From positions 62,001 through 126,000 of the forward strand of contig WRCY01000001.1 of NCBI GenBank assembly GCA_009783695.1: a DNA stretch of 64,000 nt, given 5' to 3'. The notes under the pieces were generated by a model. The model worked only from the letters and a program-made list of their open reading frames with translations. It ran no database searches and was not told the DNA's origin. Positions 43,890 through 52,244 of the stretch are shown piece by piece; the first letter of the stretch is position 1; every line of letters starts with the position of its first letter. A program made the translations under genes and the position numbers. The DNA comes from Oscillospiraceae bacterium (GTDB lineage: Bacteria; Bacillota; Clostridia; Oscillospirales; Ruminococcaceae).

Positions 43890-44294
43890 TTAATCTAAGA
43901 GCCTGTTTAGCTTGATTCGTTCTTCCAGTTGCCTGATGAATTCATTTTTTTCAGGTGAAAACGATAATGTGAAAGTCCGCTTTTTTACAAATTTTATTTC
44001 TATCCGGTTATGCGGCTTTTCTTTAAATGATGTAATATTCCCGTAAGGAATTTCAAGAGGTTTTGTGAACGGTATGCCTTGTTCATAAACGAGAGCCGTT
44101 TCTGTAAGAGTGAAGCTGATACTGACACTAAGTTTAATCAACGCAGCACCGACAAATATAAATAATAAGCTCATTAAAAATTCAAAAACGCCTAAATCTT
44201 CCCGAAAAAAGATTATTATAGATATTGCTGCTGCGTACAGCAGTAATGCAATAGAAGCATAAAGCCGCCATTGCGGTTTAACTTTAAATTTCAT
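43890..44294 (-). CDS. small membrane protein with PH-like C terminus
   Basis: 134 residues from ATG 44294; two membrane helices in the first half (LYASIALLLYAAAISIII and FLMSLLFIFVGAALI), then a basic beta-rich domain with EIPYGNITSFKEKPHNRIEIKF as in bacterial PH-like proteins. Lies between proB and proA. Its leader shows a four-codon mini-ORF (M-V-K-T-stop) overlapping the ATG. Confidence 0.65.
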   Translation of the reverse strand: MKFKVKPQWRLYASIALLLYAAAISIIIFFREDLGVFEFLMSLLFIFVGAALIKLSVSISFTLTETALVYEQGIPFTKPLEIPYGNITSFKEKPHNRIEIKFVKKRTFTLSFSPEKNEFIRQLEERIKLNRLLD

Positions 44295-44375
44295 GTTTTC
44301 ACCATATCCTTTCTGCACCAACGAGGAATGAAAAGTTTCGTTTTCCCGGGTTTATTGCTGTTTGTTTCAACTATA
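44295..44375 (-). repeat. leader repeat copy before 43890-44294
   Basis: Core CCGGGAAAACG, arm GAAAC/TTTTC, GTGCAGAAAGGATATGGTGAAAAC; closely like the 16015 and 27793 copies. Confidence 0.75.
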
Positions 44376-44381
44376 CACTTC

Positions 44382-45158
44382 TCACACAAACACAGTACAA
44401 ACCGCTTTATTCTCAAACAAATCGTACAGAATCTCCAATCTTTCGCCGTTTAAAATCACCGACGGTATACCGTCTTCTTTGGCGAGCACGGCGGCTTCAA
44501 GCTTCGTTACCATGCCTCCGCTCGAGAGCTCCGTGCCCTTGCCCGCAGCCGCGTGAATCATCTCCTGAGTTACCCTTTCAACCACGGGAATCAGCTTTGC
44601 GCCGGGCTCTGCGGGGTTTTTATCGTACAGCCCGTCCACATCGGTGAACATGATAAGCAGGTGTGCTTCAGCGAGCCTCGCGACCATCGCCGACAGCGTG
44701 TCGTTCTCGTCGAAGTCCAGCTCCTCCAGTGAAACCGTGTCATTGGCGTTTATAATCGGGATTACACCCATTGCGAGCAGACGTTCAAGCGTATTTTTAA
44801 CATTCTGCCTGCGTTCCCTGTTGGAAATCACGTCCCGCGTCATAAGAATCTGCGCCACCGTGCGGTTATACTTTGCGAACTCGTTGTCGTAAATATTCAT
44901 GAGCGCGCTTTGACCTATAGCGGCGCACGCCTGCTTTCCGGTCGTGTCCGAGGGGCGGCTTTGAATGTTCATGCGCGCCATACCTACGCTGATTGCGCCG
45001 CTTGTAACGAAAATAACCTCCCTGCCCGAGCCTTGTATGTCCGCAATCACCCGCACTAAGTTTTCTACGCGCCGAATGTTGATATTTCCGGTTTTGTGTG
45101 CTATGTTTGACGTCCCGACCTTGATTACCACGCGCTTTTTTCCGCTTAAATCTATCAT
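44382..45158 (-). CDS. proB: glutamate 5-kinase, short form without PUA domain
   Basis: First enzyme of proline synthesis. 258 residues: RVVIKVGTSNI, VTSGAISVGM, NANDTVS with DENDTLSA, and LTDVDGLYD-type sequence (FTDVDGLYDKNP). It stops where the C-terminal PUA domain of Escherichia coli ProB would begin; short forms are known. Start ATG 45158; ATG 45167 (MVK) is in frame. Confidence 0.93.
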   Translation of the reverse strand: MIDLSGKKRVVIKVGTSNIAHKTGNINIRRVENLVRVIADIQGSGREVIFVTSGAISVGMARMNIQSRPSDTTGKQACAAIGQSALMNIYDNEFAKYNRTVAQILMTRDVISNRERRQNVKNTLERLLAMGVIPIINANDTVSLEELDFDENDTLSAMVARLAEAHLLIMFTDVDGLYDKNPAEPGAKLIPVVERVTQEMIHAAAGKGTELSSGGMVTKLEAAVLAKEDGIPSVILNGERLEILYDLFENKAVCTVFV

Positions 45159-45240
45159 TTTCACCATGTCCTTACCGCACTAATGAGCATTGATAAAATT
45201 TCGTTTTCCCCGATTTTGTGCAACTTAGTCTAAACTTTTA
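45159..45240 (-). repeat. leader repeat copy before proB
   Basis: Core AATCGGGGAAAACG, then GTAAGGACATGGTGAAAATG, in-frame type. Confidence 0.75.
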
Positions 45241-45248
45241 GCTTCCTG

Positions 45249-45430
45249 CTGCATATATAGCCGATTAACTTGAAAAATGCTCCGCATTTTTCACAGCAAA
45301 CTCGTTTGCTGACGTGCCGCAGGCGCGCTAATCGGCTATACAATCGAATTAAGCCGCTCCGCGGCTTACGCGGCAAATGCCGCGTCTTCAAAAATGCTTA
45401 AGCATTTTTGAAGTTAATTGATTATGTGAT
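45249..45430 (-). repeat. hairpin-cluster leader of proB
   Basis: Contains a unit with perfect 12-base inverted ends TATAGCCGATTA/TAATCGGCTATA (45249-45341), and a second with several stems (AAAAATGC/GCATTTTT, CGCGGC/GCCGCG-type, CTTCAAAAATGCTTAAGCATTTTTGAAG split). Begins at the transcription start of the promoter at 45434-45462. Confidence 0.85.
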
Positions 45431-45433
45431 ATA

Positions 45434-45462
45434 AGTATAGCATAAATTTTACCGCTATGCAA
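45434..45462 (-). promoter_or_regulatory. sigma-A-type promoter of proB
   Basis: TTGCAT (45457-45462), 17-base spacer ending TTATGC, and TATACT (45434-45439) on the minus strand; the twin of the promoter at 28266-28294. Confidence 0.85.
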
Positions 45463-45464
45463 CA

Positions 45465-45716
45465 TTATTCTGCAAAATCGTGCCCGTAGTTTTCTTTCTC
45501 GTCTTCGTCCTCATGCTCATCATCGTCTTCGTGTTTGTCAGAATGACCCTTTTTCTCGTTCCATACGCATATACCCCGAAGAATTTCCATGCCGAACATG
45601 GATTTTGAAAGCTCCGAAAAAAACACGTTCCAAAAGATAAAGTCCCTTTTAGACAATGTGCAGTATAAATAATTTGTCAGCGCTGCAATCATCGCGTTCA
45701 TCTGGCACGGATTCAA
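45465..45716 (-). CDS. small protein, unknown
   Basis: 83 residues from a TTG start at 45716, with AAGGAGG nine bases before it. MNPCQMNAMIAALTNYLYCTLSKRD at the N terminus recalls a family of small Clostridial proteins starting MNPCQ. The C-terminal 30 residues are Asp/Glu/His-rich (HEDDDEHEDEDEKE), which may bind metal or simply be low complexity. Function unknown. Confidence 0.6.
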   Translation of the reverse strand: MNPCQMNAMIAALTNYLYCTLSKRDFIFWNVFFSELSKSMFGMEILRGICVWNEKKGHSDKHEDDDEHEDEDEKENYGHDFAE

Positions 45717-45737
45717 GGTGTTCCCTCCTTATTCTGA

Positions 45738-45800
45738 GGGAACAACGAAGCCCCTCCGCATAAACTTTAACCTCTTAAAGTCTATGCGAAAGGGCTTTTT
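45738..45800. terminator. long hairpin behind acpP
   Basis: AGCCCCTCCGCATAAACTTTAA pairs with TTAAAGTCTATGCGAAAGGGCT in two parts (about 20 bp with a few mismatches). T-run follows on the plus-strand side; on the minus strand the tail is weaker. Probably a transcription barrier after acpP. Confidence 0.6.
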
Positions 45801-45817
45801 GTTAGGAATGTTTTATA

Positions 45818-46048
45818 CTACTCTGTTTTTTCTTCAATGTATTTAACGATATCGCCTACTGTTTTGATGTTTTCAACCTGGTCGTCGGGGATTTCCATGT
45901 CAAACTCTTCCTCGAAGCTCATGACAAGGTCAACGATGTCAAGTGAATCCGCGCCCAAATCGTCCTGAATATTTGCGGTAAGCGTTACCTTTTCCTCGTC
46001 AACGTCCAGTTGCTCCACAATTATTGACCTGACTTTTTCAAATACCAT
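45818..46048 (-). CDS. acpP: acyl carrier protein
   Basis: 76 residues. The phosphopantetheine serine is in [12 protein letters not shown] (Ser at residue 35), in the usual acidic helix context. Own promoter and a structured leader. Last gene of the fatty-acid cluster. Confidence 0.97.
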   Translation of the reverse strand: MVFEKVRSIIVEQLDVDEEKVTLTANIQDDLGADSLDIVDLVMSFEEEFDMEIPDDQVENIKTVGDIVKYIEEKTE

Positions 46049-46072
46049 TTCTCACCATTCCTTTCTTGCACA

Positions 46073-46138
46073 AACGGGTTTTAAAACTCGTTTGTTGCTT
46101 GTACGAAGATTTATGTCAAAAGTGAAAATCCTCCGTAC
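46073..46138 (-). promoter_or_regulatory. structured leader of acpP
   Basis: Two hairpins: GTACGGAGGATTT/AAATCTTCGTAC (46101-46138) and AAACGAGTTTT/AAAACCCGTTT (46073-46093), the second just before the ribosome binding site. Confidence 0.6.
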
Positions 46139-46153
46139 ATAGTTGTTTTTATT

Positions 46154-46182
46154 ATTATAGAACATATCGTTCAAATAATCAA
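46154..46182 (-). promoter_or_regulatory. acpP promoter with dyad in the spacer
   Basis: TTGATT (46177-46182), 17-base spacer, TATAAT (46154-46159) on the minus strand. The spacer holds GAACGATATGTTC (46160-46172), a GAAC-N5-GTTC dyad that could be an operator. Confidence 0.85.
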
Positions 46183-46219
46183 TAGAAATTAATACAAAAA
46201 TTTTTATATTTTACGCCGC

Positions 46220-47020
46220 TTATTCAGTAAACATTCCTATTTTCCTAAATTTTTCATATCGCTTGTCTAATAATAATTTCGTATCTACCGCGCAGAGCCG
46301 CTTCATAGCGTCAAAAAGATACTCAGAAATATTATCCGCCATAAGCTGCGGGTCGTTATGAGCGCCGCCCGCCGGCTCGGCGATTATTCTCTCGCATACA
46401 CCGAAACCGAGTAAATCCTCCGATGTAATCTTCATCAGCTCCGCCGCTTCTTTCTCGCGGGTGGGGTCTTTCCACAATATGGACGCAAATCCGCGCGGCG
46501 AAATCACTGAGTAAAGTGCATTTTCAAGCATTGCGAGCTCGTCGCAGACTGCCAGTGCAAGCGCGCCGCCGCTTCCGCCCTCGCCGAGCACTATGGAAAC
46601 AATCGGCACTCTAAGCGTCATAAATTCCATCAGATTGCGCGCGATTGCCTCCCCCTGACCTCTTTCCTCCGCCTCGATTCCGCAGAAAGCGCCGGGCGTA
46701 TCTACAAGACAGATTACAGGCCGCCCGAATTTCTCGGCTTGTCTGGCGAGCCTGAGTGCTTTCCTGTAGCCCTCGGGATGCGGCATTGCGAAATTAGTAT
46801 GTTTATTTTCCTCGATGTTACGCCCCTTGACCTGTGCGATTACCGTCACCGGCATTGAATAAAAGGTCGCGATTCCGCCCATAATCGCCGCGTCGTCGCC
46901 GTAATGGCGGTCGCCGTGCAGCTCCATAAAGCGGTTGAAAATAAGAGGAATGTAGTCGTTTACGGTCGGGCGGTTTTTAAGCCTAATCAGAGCAAGTCTG
47001 TCGGTTGCAGAAAGTTTCAT
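46220..47020 (-). CDS. accA: acetyl-CoA carboxylase carboxyltransferase alpha subunit
   Basis: 266 residues. FMELHGDRHYGDDAAIMGG, GRPVICLVDTPGAFCG, ERGQGEAIARNLMEF and GEGGSGGALAL are the carboxyltransferase signatures. ATGA overlap with accD. Shorter than the E. coli protein at both ends, as usual in Firmicutes. Confidence 0.96.
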   Translation of the reverse strand: MKLSATDRLALIRLKNRPTVNDYIPLIFNRFMELHGDRHYGDDAAIMGGIATFYSMPVTVIAQVKGRNIEENKHTNFAMPHPEGYRKALRLARQAEKFGRPVICLVDTPGAFCGIEAEERGQGEAIARNLMEFMTLRVPIVSIVLGEGGSGGALALAVCDELAMLENALYSVISPRGFASILWKDPTREKEAAELMKITSEDLLGFGVCERIIAEPAGGAHNDPQLMADNISEYLFDAMKRLCAVDTKLLLDKRYEKFRKIGMFTE

Positions 47021-47934
47021 GTTTCGCCCCCCATTTTCTCATAATTATGCAGCTTCATCAGTCTTGCAAGGCATGAGCGCATTTTCTTCCTCTCGACAAT
47101 CATATCTACAAAGCCGTTTTCTTTCAAAAACTCCGCCGACTGGAACTCGTCGGGCAGCTTCTGCTTGATTGTATCCTGAATGACCCGACGCCCTGCAAAG
47201 CCGATTAACACCTTGGGTTCGGCGATGATAATATCGCCGAGCGAGGCGAACGAAGCCGTGACGCCGCCTGTGGTCGGGTCGGTCATAACGGTGATGTACA
47301 GCCCGCCCGAATCGGAAAACCGCGCAATCGCGCCGCTTGTCTTTGCCATCTGCATAAGTGATATTATTCCCTCCTGCATACGCGCGCCGCCCGACGCCGT
47401 GAACATAACCACGGGTAGCTTCTTCTCTGTCGCATATTCAAAGGCGCGGGTGATTTTCTCGCCCACGACGCTGCCCATGCTCGCCATCATAAAGTTGCTG
47501 TCCATTATGCCGATGACGGCTTTGTAGCCGCGGATGCTGCACTCGCCCGTAATCACCGCATCGCGCAGCTCGCACTGCGTTTGAAGCTTCTTGAGTTTAT
47601 CGGCGTACTCCGGGTAGCCGATTGGGTTGAGCGACTCCATGCCTGCGTCATGCTCGGCAAAGCTGCCTTTGTCGGCGGTGAGGTCGAGCCGCTCCCGCCA
47701 CGTCAGGCGCGCGTGATAATGGCAGTGGCTGCACACTTTCCTGTCCTTCTCGAAGTCTTCCTTGTAAGAAGCCGTGCGGCAACGCGGGCACTTGAAGAAC
47801 AGGTCGTCGGGTATGTTTACGCCTTTTATATCCGGCTTTTGCGGTTCCGGTTTATGTTCGTCTCTGGGGGCAGCTTCTGCCTTTTCATCGTTGAAACGGT
47901 GCTTGACTTTCTTGAGTAAATCTTCCAGTCCCAT
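47017..47934 (-). CDS. accD: acetyl-CoA carboxylase carboxyltransferase beta subunit
   Basis: 305 residues with an N-terminal zinc ribbon (KCPRCRT and VCSHCHYH) and the core GEKITRAFEYATEKKLP, FTASGGARMQEGIISLMQMAKT and TDPTTGGVTASFASLGD. Forms the alpha2-beta2 carboxyltransferase with AccA. Confidence 0.96.
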   Translation of the reverse strand: MGLEDLLKKVKHRFNDEKAEAAPRDEHKPEPQKPDIKGVNIPDDLFFKCPRCRTASYKEDFEKDRKVCSHCHYHARLTWRERLDLTADKGSFAEHDAGMESLNPIGYPEYADKLKKLQTQCELRDAVITGECSIRGYKAVIGIMDSNFMMASMGSVVGEKITRAFEYATEKKLPVVMFTASGGARMQEGIISLMQMAKTSGAIARFSDSGGLYITVMTDPTTGGVTASFASLGDIIIAEPKVLIGFAGRRVIQDTIKQKLPDEFQSAEFLKENGFVDMIVERKKMRSCLARLMKLHNYEKMGGET

Positions 47935-47960
47935 TATTGCTCCTTTTTTGTCTTGTTGGA

Positions 47961-48335
47961 TTACTTTGTTCTTGTATATGTTGCTTTTATGCCATCTATT
48001 AAGTCAATCAATGTAAGTTTATTTCCCTTGATAGAATAAGATAATTCAATTTCAAAATTAAGGGATATTTTTGTTCTATTTTCTTCAGTAATCATATCCG
48101 TCATAGTGTAAATAATTTTATCTCCCTCTATTCTATAAGTGCCTTCAAATTGAATTACCACATCATTGATTCTCATTCTCTCGATTATTACGTCTTCCTT
48201 AAATTCAAATGTAACCATTACGTCATTTTCTGTCACTGTCCATTCGCCTATAAGTGAGCCATTATTATTACTACCGCCACATCCTACAAAAATAAACAAA
48301 CACAAAAAGCAAGCGATTATTTTACTTTTTTTCAT
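47961..48335 (-). CDS. small lipoprotein inside the acc operon
   Basis: 124 residues. Signal with lipobox FVGC (residues 16-19, MKKSKIIACFLCLFIFVGC), then a beta-rich domain (LIGEWTVTENDVMVTFEF, YRIEGDKIIYTM) of lipocalin-like style found in many small Clostridial lipoproteins. Its start overlaps the accC 3' end by 14 bases. No link to fatty-acid synthesis is evident. Confidence 0.75.
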   Translation of the reverse strand: MKKSKIIACFLCLFIFVGCGGSNNNGSLIGEWTVTENDVMVTFEFKEDVIIERMRINDVVIQFEGTYRIEGDKIIYTMTDMITEENRTKISLNFEIELSYSIKGNKLTLIDLIDGIKATYTRTK

Positions 48336-49677
48336 TCCGTCTTCCCAAGAACCCTATATCATAATCCCCGCTTACAAACTCCTCGTCCCGCAGCAGCTCA
48401 AGCTGAAAATCAATATTGCACACCACGCCCTCAATCAGAAACTCCGACAGCGCGACCCGCATTTTTTGAATCGCCTCAGCCCTGTCCTTGCCGCGTACAA
48501 TCACCTTGGCGACCATGCTGTCGTAATTGGGCGGGATTTCATACCCCTGGAAAATCGCTGTGTCAAGCCGCACACCAAAGCCGCCCGGCACGTGCAGCGC
48601 AGAGATTTTCCCCGGGGACGGACGGAAGTTATTATTCGGGTCTTCCGCGTTTATGCGACATTCAATTGCATGACCGTTGAACGCGATGTCCTCCTGCCTT
48701 ATATCCATTGACTCGAGAGTCTCGCCCGCCGCAACTTTAATCTGCGCTTTAATCAGGTCTATGCCTGTCGCCATCTCGGTTACGGGGTGCTCGACCTGTA
48801 TGCGCGTGTTCATCTCCATGAAATAAAAATCACCGTGCTTATCCAGCAGAAACTCGACCGTTCCCGCGTTGGTATAATTGCATGCTTTTGCGCCTTTTAT
48901 TGCCGCCGCGCCCATGCGAGCGCGGAGCTCGTCAGTCATTACGGCGCACGGCGTTTCCTCAATCAGTTTCTGATTGCGCCGCTGTGCGGAACAGTCGCGC
49001 TCGCCGAGGTGCACAACGCTGCCGTGCTCGTCCGCAAGCAGCTGGATTTCAACGTGACGCGGGTTCTCAATCAACTTTTCAATATAAATATCGTCATTTC
49101 CGAAAAATGCCTTTGCCTCAGTCTTCGCCGCCCCTATTTGGCCGGCGAGTTCTTCTTTCTTATGGACAGGGCGGATTCCGCGTCCGCCGCCGCCCGCTGA
49201 CGCCTTAATAAGCACGGGAAAACCGATTTCCTCTGCGATTTTCTCAGCTTCCTCAACGGTTTTCACCACGCCGTCGGAGCCCGGCACAACGGGAACGCCC
49301 GCCTTTTTCATGGTGTCCTTGGCGTTGGCTTTGTCGCCCATTGCTTCGACACTGTCAGCGGGCGGGCCAATCCATTTTATTCCGCACTTTTCGCAAAGCC
49401 GGATAAACGCTGCGTTTTCCGATAAGAAACCGTACCCCGGGTGAATCGCCTGCGCTCCCGTAACCTGGCACACGGAAACAAGCGCCGTCATATTGAGGTA
49501 GCTGTCCTTTGAGGCGGGCGGACCGATACAAACCGCCTCATCTGCTATAAGCGTATGCAGCGCGGTTTTGTCCGCCGTCGAATACACCGCTACGGTTTTA
49601 ATGCCGAGCTCGCGGCAGGCGCGGATTACACGGACGGCGATTTCACCGCGGTTTGCGATTAATATTTTTTTGAACAT
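48322..49677 (-). CDS. accC: biotin carboxylase subunit of acetyl-CoA carboxylase
   Basis: 451 residues, ATP-grasp enzyme. KILIANRGEIAVRVIRACRELGI, ASAGGGGRGI, YIEKLIENPRHVEIQLLAD, ERDCSAQRRNQKLIEE and MEMNTRIQVEHPVTE are complete. Two tandem leader copies in front. Confidence 0.97.
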   Translation of the reverse strand: MFKKILIANRGEIAVRVIRACRELGIKTVAVYSTADKTALHTLIADEAVCIGPPASKDSYLNMTALVSVCQVTGAQAIHPGYGFLSENAAFIRLCEKCGIKWIGPPADSVEAMGDKANAKDTMKKAGVPVVPGSDGVVKTVEEAEKIAEEIGFPVLIKASAGGGGRGIRPVHKKEELAGQIGAAKTEAKAFFGNDDIYIEKLIENPRHVEIQLLADEHGSVVHLGERDCSAQRRNQKLIEETPCAVMTDELRARMGAAAIKGAKACNYTNAGTVEFLLDKHGDFYFMEMNTRIQVEHPVTEMATGIDLIKAQIKVAAGETLESMDIRQEDIAFNGHAIECRINAEDPNNNFRPSPGKISALHVPGGFGVRLDTAIFQGYEIPPNYDSMVAKVIVRGKDRAEAIQKMRVALSEFLIEGVVCNIDFQLELLRDEEFVSGDYDIGFLGRRNEKK

Positions 49678-49823
49678 ATTTAGTTTAGTCCTTTTTTAAG
49701 AATCAAATATATTTTAAGTTTCGTTTTCCCCGAACAGTATTTTTTATTATCAGGTAAAGCATAAGAATCAAATAATTAAAAACTTCGTTTTCCCAAGCAG
49801 TATTTCTTATTGTCAAGTTTTCT
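49678..49823 (-). repeat. two tandem leader copies before accC, period 65 bp
   Basis: AAGAATCAAAT (plus strand) at 49698 and 49763. Short copies, cores TTCGGGGAAAACG and TTGGGAAAACG. Confidence 0.8.
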
Positions 49824-49825
49824 TT

Positions 49826-51034
49826 TTAACTTAAATCAAGCGGGATTATAAATGCTCGCTGGTCATGCATATGCCACTTCTGGTCGAAAACGATGATTCT
49901 GCCGTTGCCGAGAAAATCCACATAGATTGAATTGACTGCGGTATCTCCTTTATATAAAGCATCAACCCGAATCGTCTGCTCCAACGCGCCTGTATCCGCG
50001 CAGATTATATAAACATTAAGGTCATAATCAACAACCGCAATCCGCCGTTTATCGGGTGAAAGCACAAAGCTTTCAAGCATGGGCGCAGCCCAGCGTTCAT
50101 CGGCTTCTTCCCAGAGCAGCTCTTTTCTTGGAAAGTCCTTGTCATTTAAAAAGTAAATCGTTTCGAACGTGTCAATGTTCGTCGCAAAAAGCCCGTGCAT
50201 AGCGCTTAATTCAGCGAATTGCGTAAATACAACACTATCTTTCACATTCATGACATACAGGCTGTGAGTGTCGGGCATATCGGTGTACAGCCCTGTCGTA
50301 AAGTCATACACTCCGAAGCCCCACGTCCACTCGTAGCCGCCTCGGTTATACACGAACCTATTCTCATCAAGCTGTATCGTGAATCTATGCCAGACAGCCT
50401 CGAAATTCGGACGCCAATAGCCGTCTTCGTCAAAATGGTCGAACTCTTCAACCGGCGGCAGCAGTTCAATCAATTCGCCGTCAATATCCTCATAAATACC
50501 GCCGTCAATATGCCGCAGAATCCTATTGCCTATTATGGTTCTTGTGCTTTCTTCACCGAGAGAATCCGTCCAGCTGTTATCGGGGAAAATGTAGGTAACA
50601 TAATATTCCTCGGTATAATTCGGCGTCGGCGTAACTTCAACCGCGCTGTAAATATAAACCCCGTTGTCGCCGAACTTATGAATCCAACCGCGCATGTTGC
50701 CCGGAAACTGCCCTGTATAAGTAATGCGTTGCTCCTCTGTATCAATCACGCTGAACGCGTTCCGGTTTATCGCAAGCACATATCTGTCGTCAAGCGATTT
50801 CAAGTGTATATCGCTCGCTGCACCAAACAACTTCGTCAAATTTATTTCAACCGTGCCGTCGTCATGAGTAATAAAATAAGTTATTTCTTCTTCCGGCTCG
50901 CTTATTTCTTCCGCCGACTCTTCAATTATTTCTTCCTCTGTTTCTATTATTTCCTCAGGCTCATCAAAAGGAATGACTTTCTCAGCGCAAGCCGAAAGAA
51001 ACAACATCAGCGTTACAAGCAATAAAACTTTCAT
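49826..51034 (-). CDS. large lipoprotein inside the acc/fab operon
   Basis: 402 residues from ATG 51034. Lipobox FLSAC (MKVLLLVTLMLFLSAC), then about 40 Glu-rich residues (EEIIETEEEIIEESAEE), then a domain with repeated beta segments (DRYVLAINRNAFSVIDTEEQ, KRRIAVVDYDLNVYIICADTG) that looks like a beta-propeller. Extracytoplasmic. Not a known lipid-synthesis gene. Confidence 0.7.
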   Translation of the reverse strand: MKVLLLVTLMLFLSACAEKVIPFDEPEEIIETEEEIIEESAEEISEPEEEITYFITHDDGTVEINLTKLFGAASDIHLKSLDDRYVLAINRNAFSVIDTEEQRITYTGQFPGNMRGWIHKFGDNGVYIYSAVEVTPTPNYTEEYYVTYIFPDNSWTDSLGEESTRTIIGNRILRHIDGGIYEDIDGELIELLPPVEEFDHFDEDGYWRPNFEAVWHRFTIQLDENRFVYNRGGYEWTWGFGVYDFTTGLYTDMPDTHSLYVMNVKDSVVFTQFAELSAMHGLFATNIDTFETIYFLNDKDFPRKELLWEEADERWAAPMLESFVLSPDKRRIAVVDYDLNVYIICADTGALEQTIRVDALYKGDTAVNSIYVDFLGNGRIIVFDQKWHMHDQRAFIIPLDLS

Positions 51035-51115
51035 GTTTTCATTTAATCCTTTCCTCACTAACGAGAAATGAAAAGTTTCGTTTCCCCCGATTCGGTTATA
51101 TTTATTTTCAAATTC
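51035..51115 (-). repeat. leader repeat copy before 49826-51034
   Basis: Core AATCGGGGGAAACG; GTGAGGAAAGGATTAAATGAAAAC; mini-ORF M-K-T-stop overlapping the gene's ATG. Confidence 0.75.
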
Positions 51116-51125
51116 AGTCTTCTAC

Positions 51126-51551
51126 CTATTTTATAGCAAAACTAATCTCCGCGCTCACGGCTTTCTCGCCGTTCACCGTCGCGAGCCCTTTCCCGATACC
51201 CACGGGTCCTTTCATTTTTATAATTTCAACTTCAAGGCGAAGCTCATCTCCCGGCACTACCTGTCTGCGGAACTTGGCTTCCTTTACGCCGCCGAAAAAG
51301 CCGATTTTACCTTTATTTTCCAGCATCGCAAGCATAGCGCACGCGCCTGCCTGCGCGAGCATTTCAAGCATCAATACACCGGGTACGACAGGGTAATCCG
51401 GAAAGTGCCCTTTAAACCAAAAATCATCGGCTTTAATATGTTTCATCGCAACTACCCGCTTGCCCGCTTCCATTTCAACAATTTCGTCAATCAAAAGAAA
51501 CGGGTCGCGGTGAGGGATAATCTCTTTGATTTGTTCACTGTTTAATTTCAT
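51126..51551 (-). CDS. fabZ: 3-hydroxyacyl-ACP dehydratase FabZ
   Basis: Hot-dog fold dehydratase of type II fatty-acid synthesis, 141 residues. LNSEQIKEIIPHRDPFLLIDEI, GHFPDYPVVPGVLMLEMLAQAGA with the catalytic His and Glu. Start ATG 51551; ATG 51563 (MKIT) is in frame. Confidence 0.96.
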   Translation of the reverse strand: MKLNSEQIKEIIPHRDPFLLIDEIVEMEAGKRVVAMKHIKADDFWFKGHFPDYPVVPGVLMLEMLAQAGACAMLAMLENKGKIGFFGGVKEAKFRRQVVPGDELRLEVEIIKMKGPVGIGKGLATVNGEKAVSAEISFAIK

Positions 51552-51632
51552 AGTTATTTTCATTAAGTCCTTTCTTCACAAAAGTGGAATGAAAACAACG
51601 TTTTCCCCGATTCAATTGTGTTTATTTTCAAA
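51552..51632 (-). repeat. leader repeat copy before fabZ
   Basis: One of the best copies: AATTGAATCGGGGAAAACG, perfect stem GAAAAC-GTT-GTTTTC, GTGAAGAAAGGACTT, ATGAAAATAACTATG (in-frame type). Almost identical to the first fabH copy. Confidence 0.85.
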
Positions 51633-51633
51633 C

Positions 51634-52089
51634 TTATTCAATCCTTATAAGTTTTTTATCGAATTCAACAGCTTCGCCGTCTTTCACGAGGATTTCCGCG
51701 ACTGTTCCGGCGAACTCGCTGTTTATCTCGTTCATCAGCTTCATGCTCTCGATTATACAGACGACCTGCCCTTTTTCAACCTTATCGCCTACCTTGACAA
51801 ACGGAGACTTATTCGGAGCAGGTGCGGCATAGAACGTGCCTATAATCGGCGACTTCACGAAGTTGCCCGGCGTGTCGCCGGTGACAGCACCGCCTGCGGG
51901 CGGAGGAGTATTCTCCATAGGTGCAGGAATTTCATGAGTCAGTACAGTGCTTCCGGCGTAGTTAACAATCGGAGGCATATCCGGCACGCCGATTTCGATT
52001 TCTAATTCGCCGTCCTTAACATAGATATACGAAAGCTTCTTTTCGTTCAAAATTTCCGCGAGTTCTTTTGTTGTTTTGATGATGTCCAT
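51634..52089 (-). CDS. accB: acetyl-CoA carboxylase biotin carboxyl carrier protein
   Basis: 151 residues. The biotin lysine is in ESMKLMNE near the C terminus; SPIIGTFYAAPAP starts the biotinyl domain. A Pro/Ala-rich linker precedes it. Start ATG 52089 (MDIIKTTKELAEIL). Confidence 0.95.
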   Translation of the reverse strand: MDIIKTTKELAEILNEKKLSYIYVKDGELEIEIGVPDMPPIVNYAGSTVLTHEIPAPMENTPPPAGGAVTGDTPGNFVKSPIIGTFYAAPAPNKSPFVKVGDKVEKGQVVCIIESMKLMNEINSEFAGTVAEILVKDGEAVEFDKKLIRIE

Positions 52090-52243
52090 TTTCAATAAGT
52101 CCTTTCTAAATTATCGGGAAATAATATGTTTCGTTTTCCCCGACTTGTCAGTACCGCTTGTTAATTTTCAATAAGTCCTTTTTAAATTATCGGGAAACAA
52201 TATGTTTCGTTTTCCCCGACTTGTCAGTACCGATTGTTAAGTT
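52090..52243 (-). repeat. two tandem 76-bp leader copies before accB
   Basis: TTCAATAAGTCCTTT (plus strand) at 52091 and 52167; the two copies differ at only a few positions. Confidence 0.9.
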
Positions 52244-52244
52244 T

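Noticed and set aside
44382..45158. proB truncated by mutation
   Set aside because: The missing part is exactly the PUA domain, the kinase domain is complete, and short ProB forms are known.
46160..46172. LexA (SOS) box in the acpP promoter
   Set aside because: Gram-positive LexA boxes need GAAC-N4-GTTC; this dyad has five bases between the arms.
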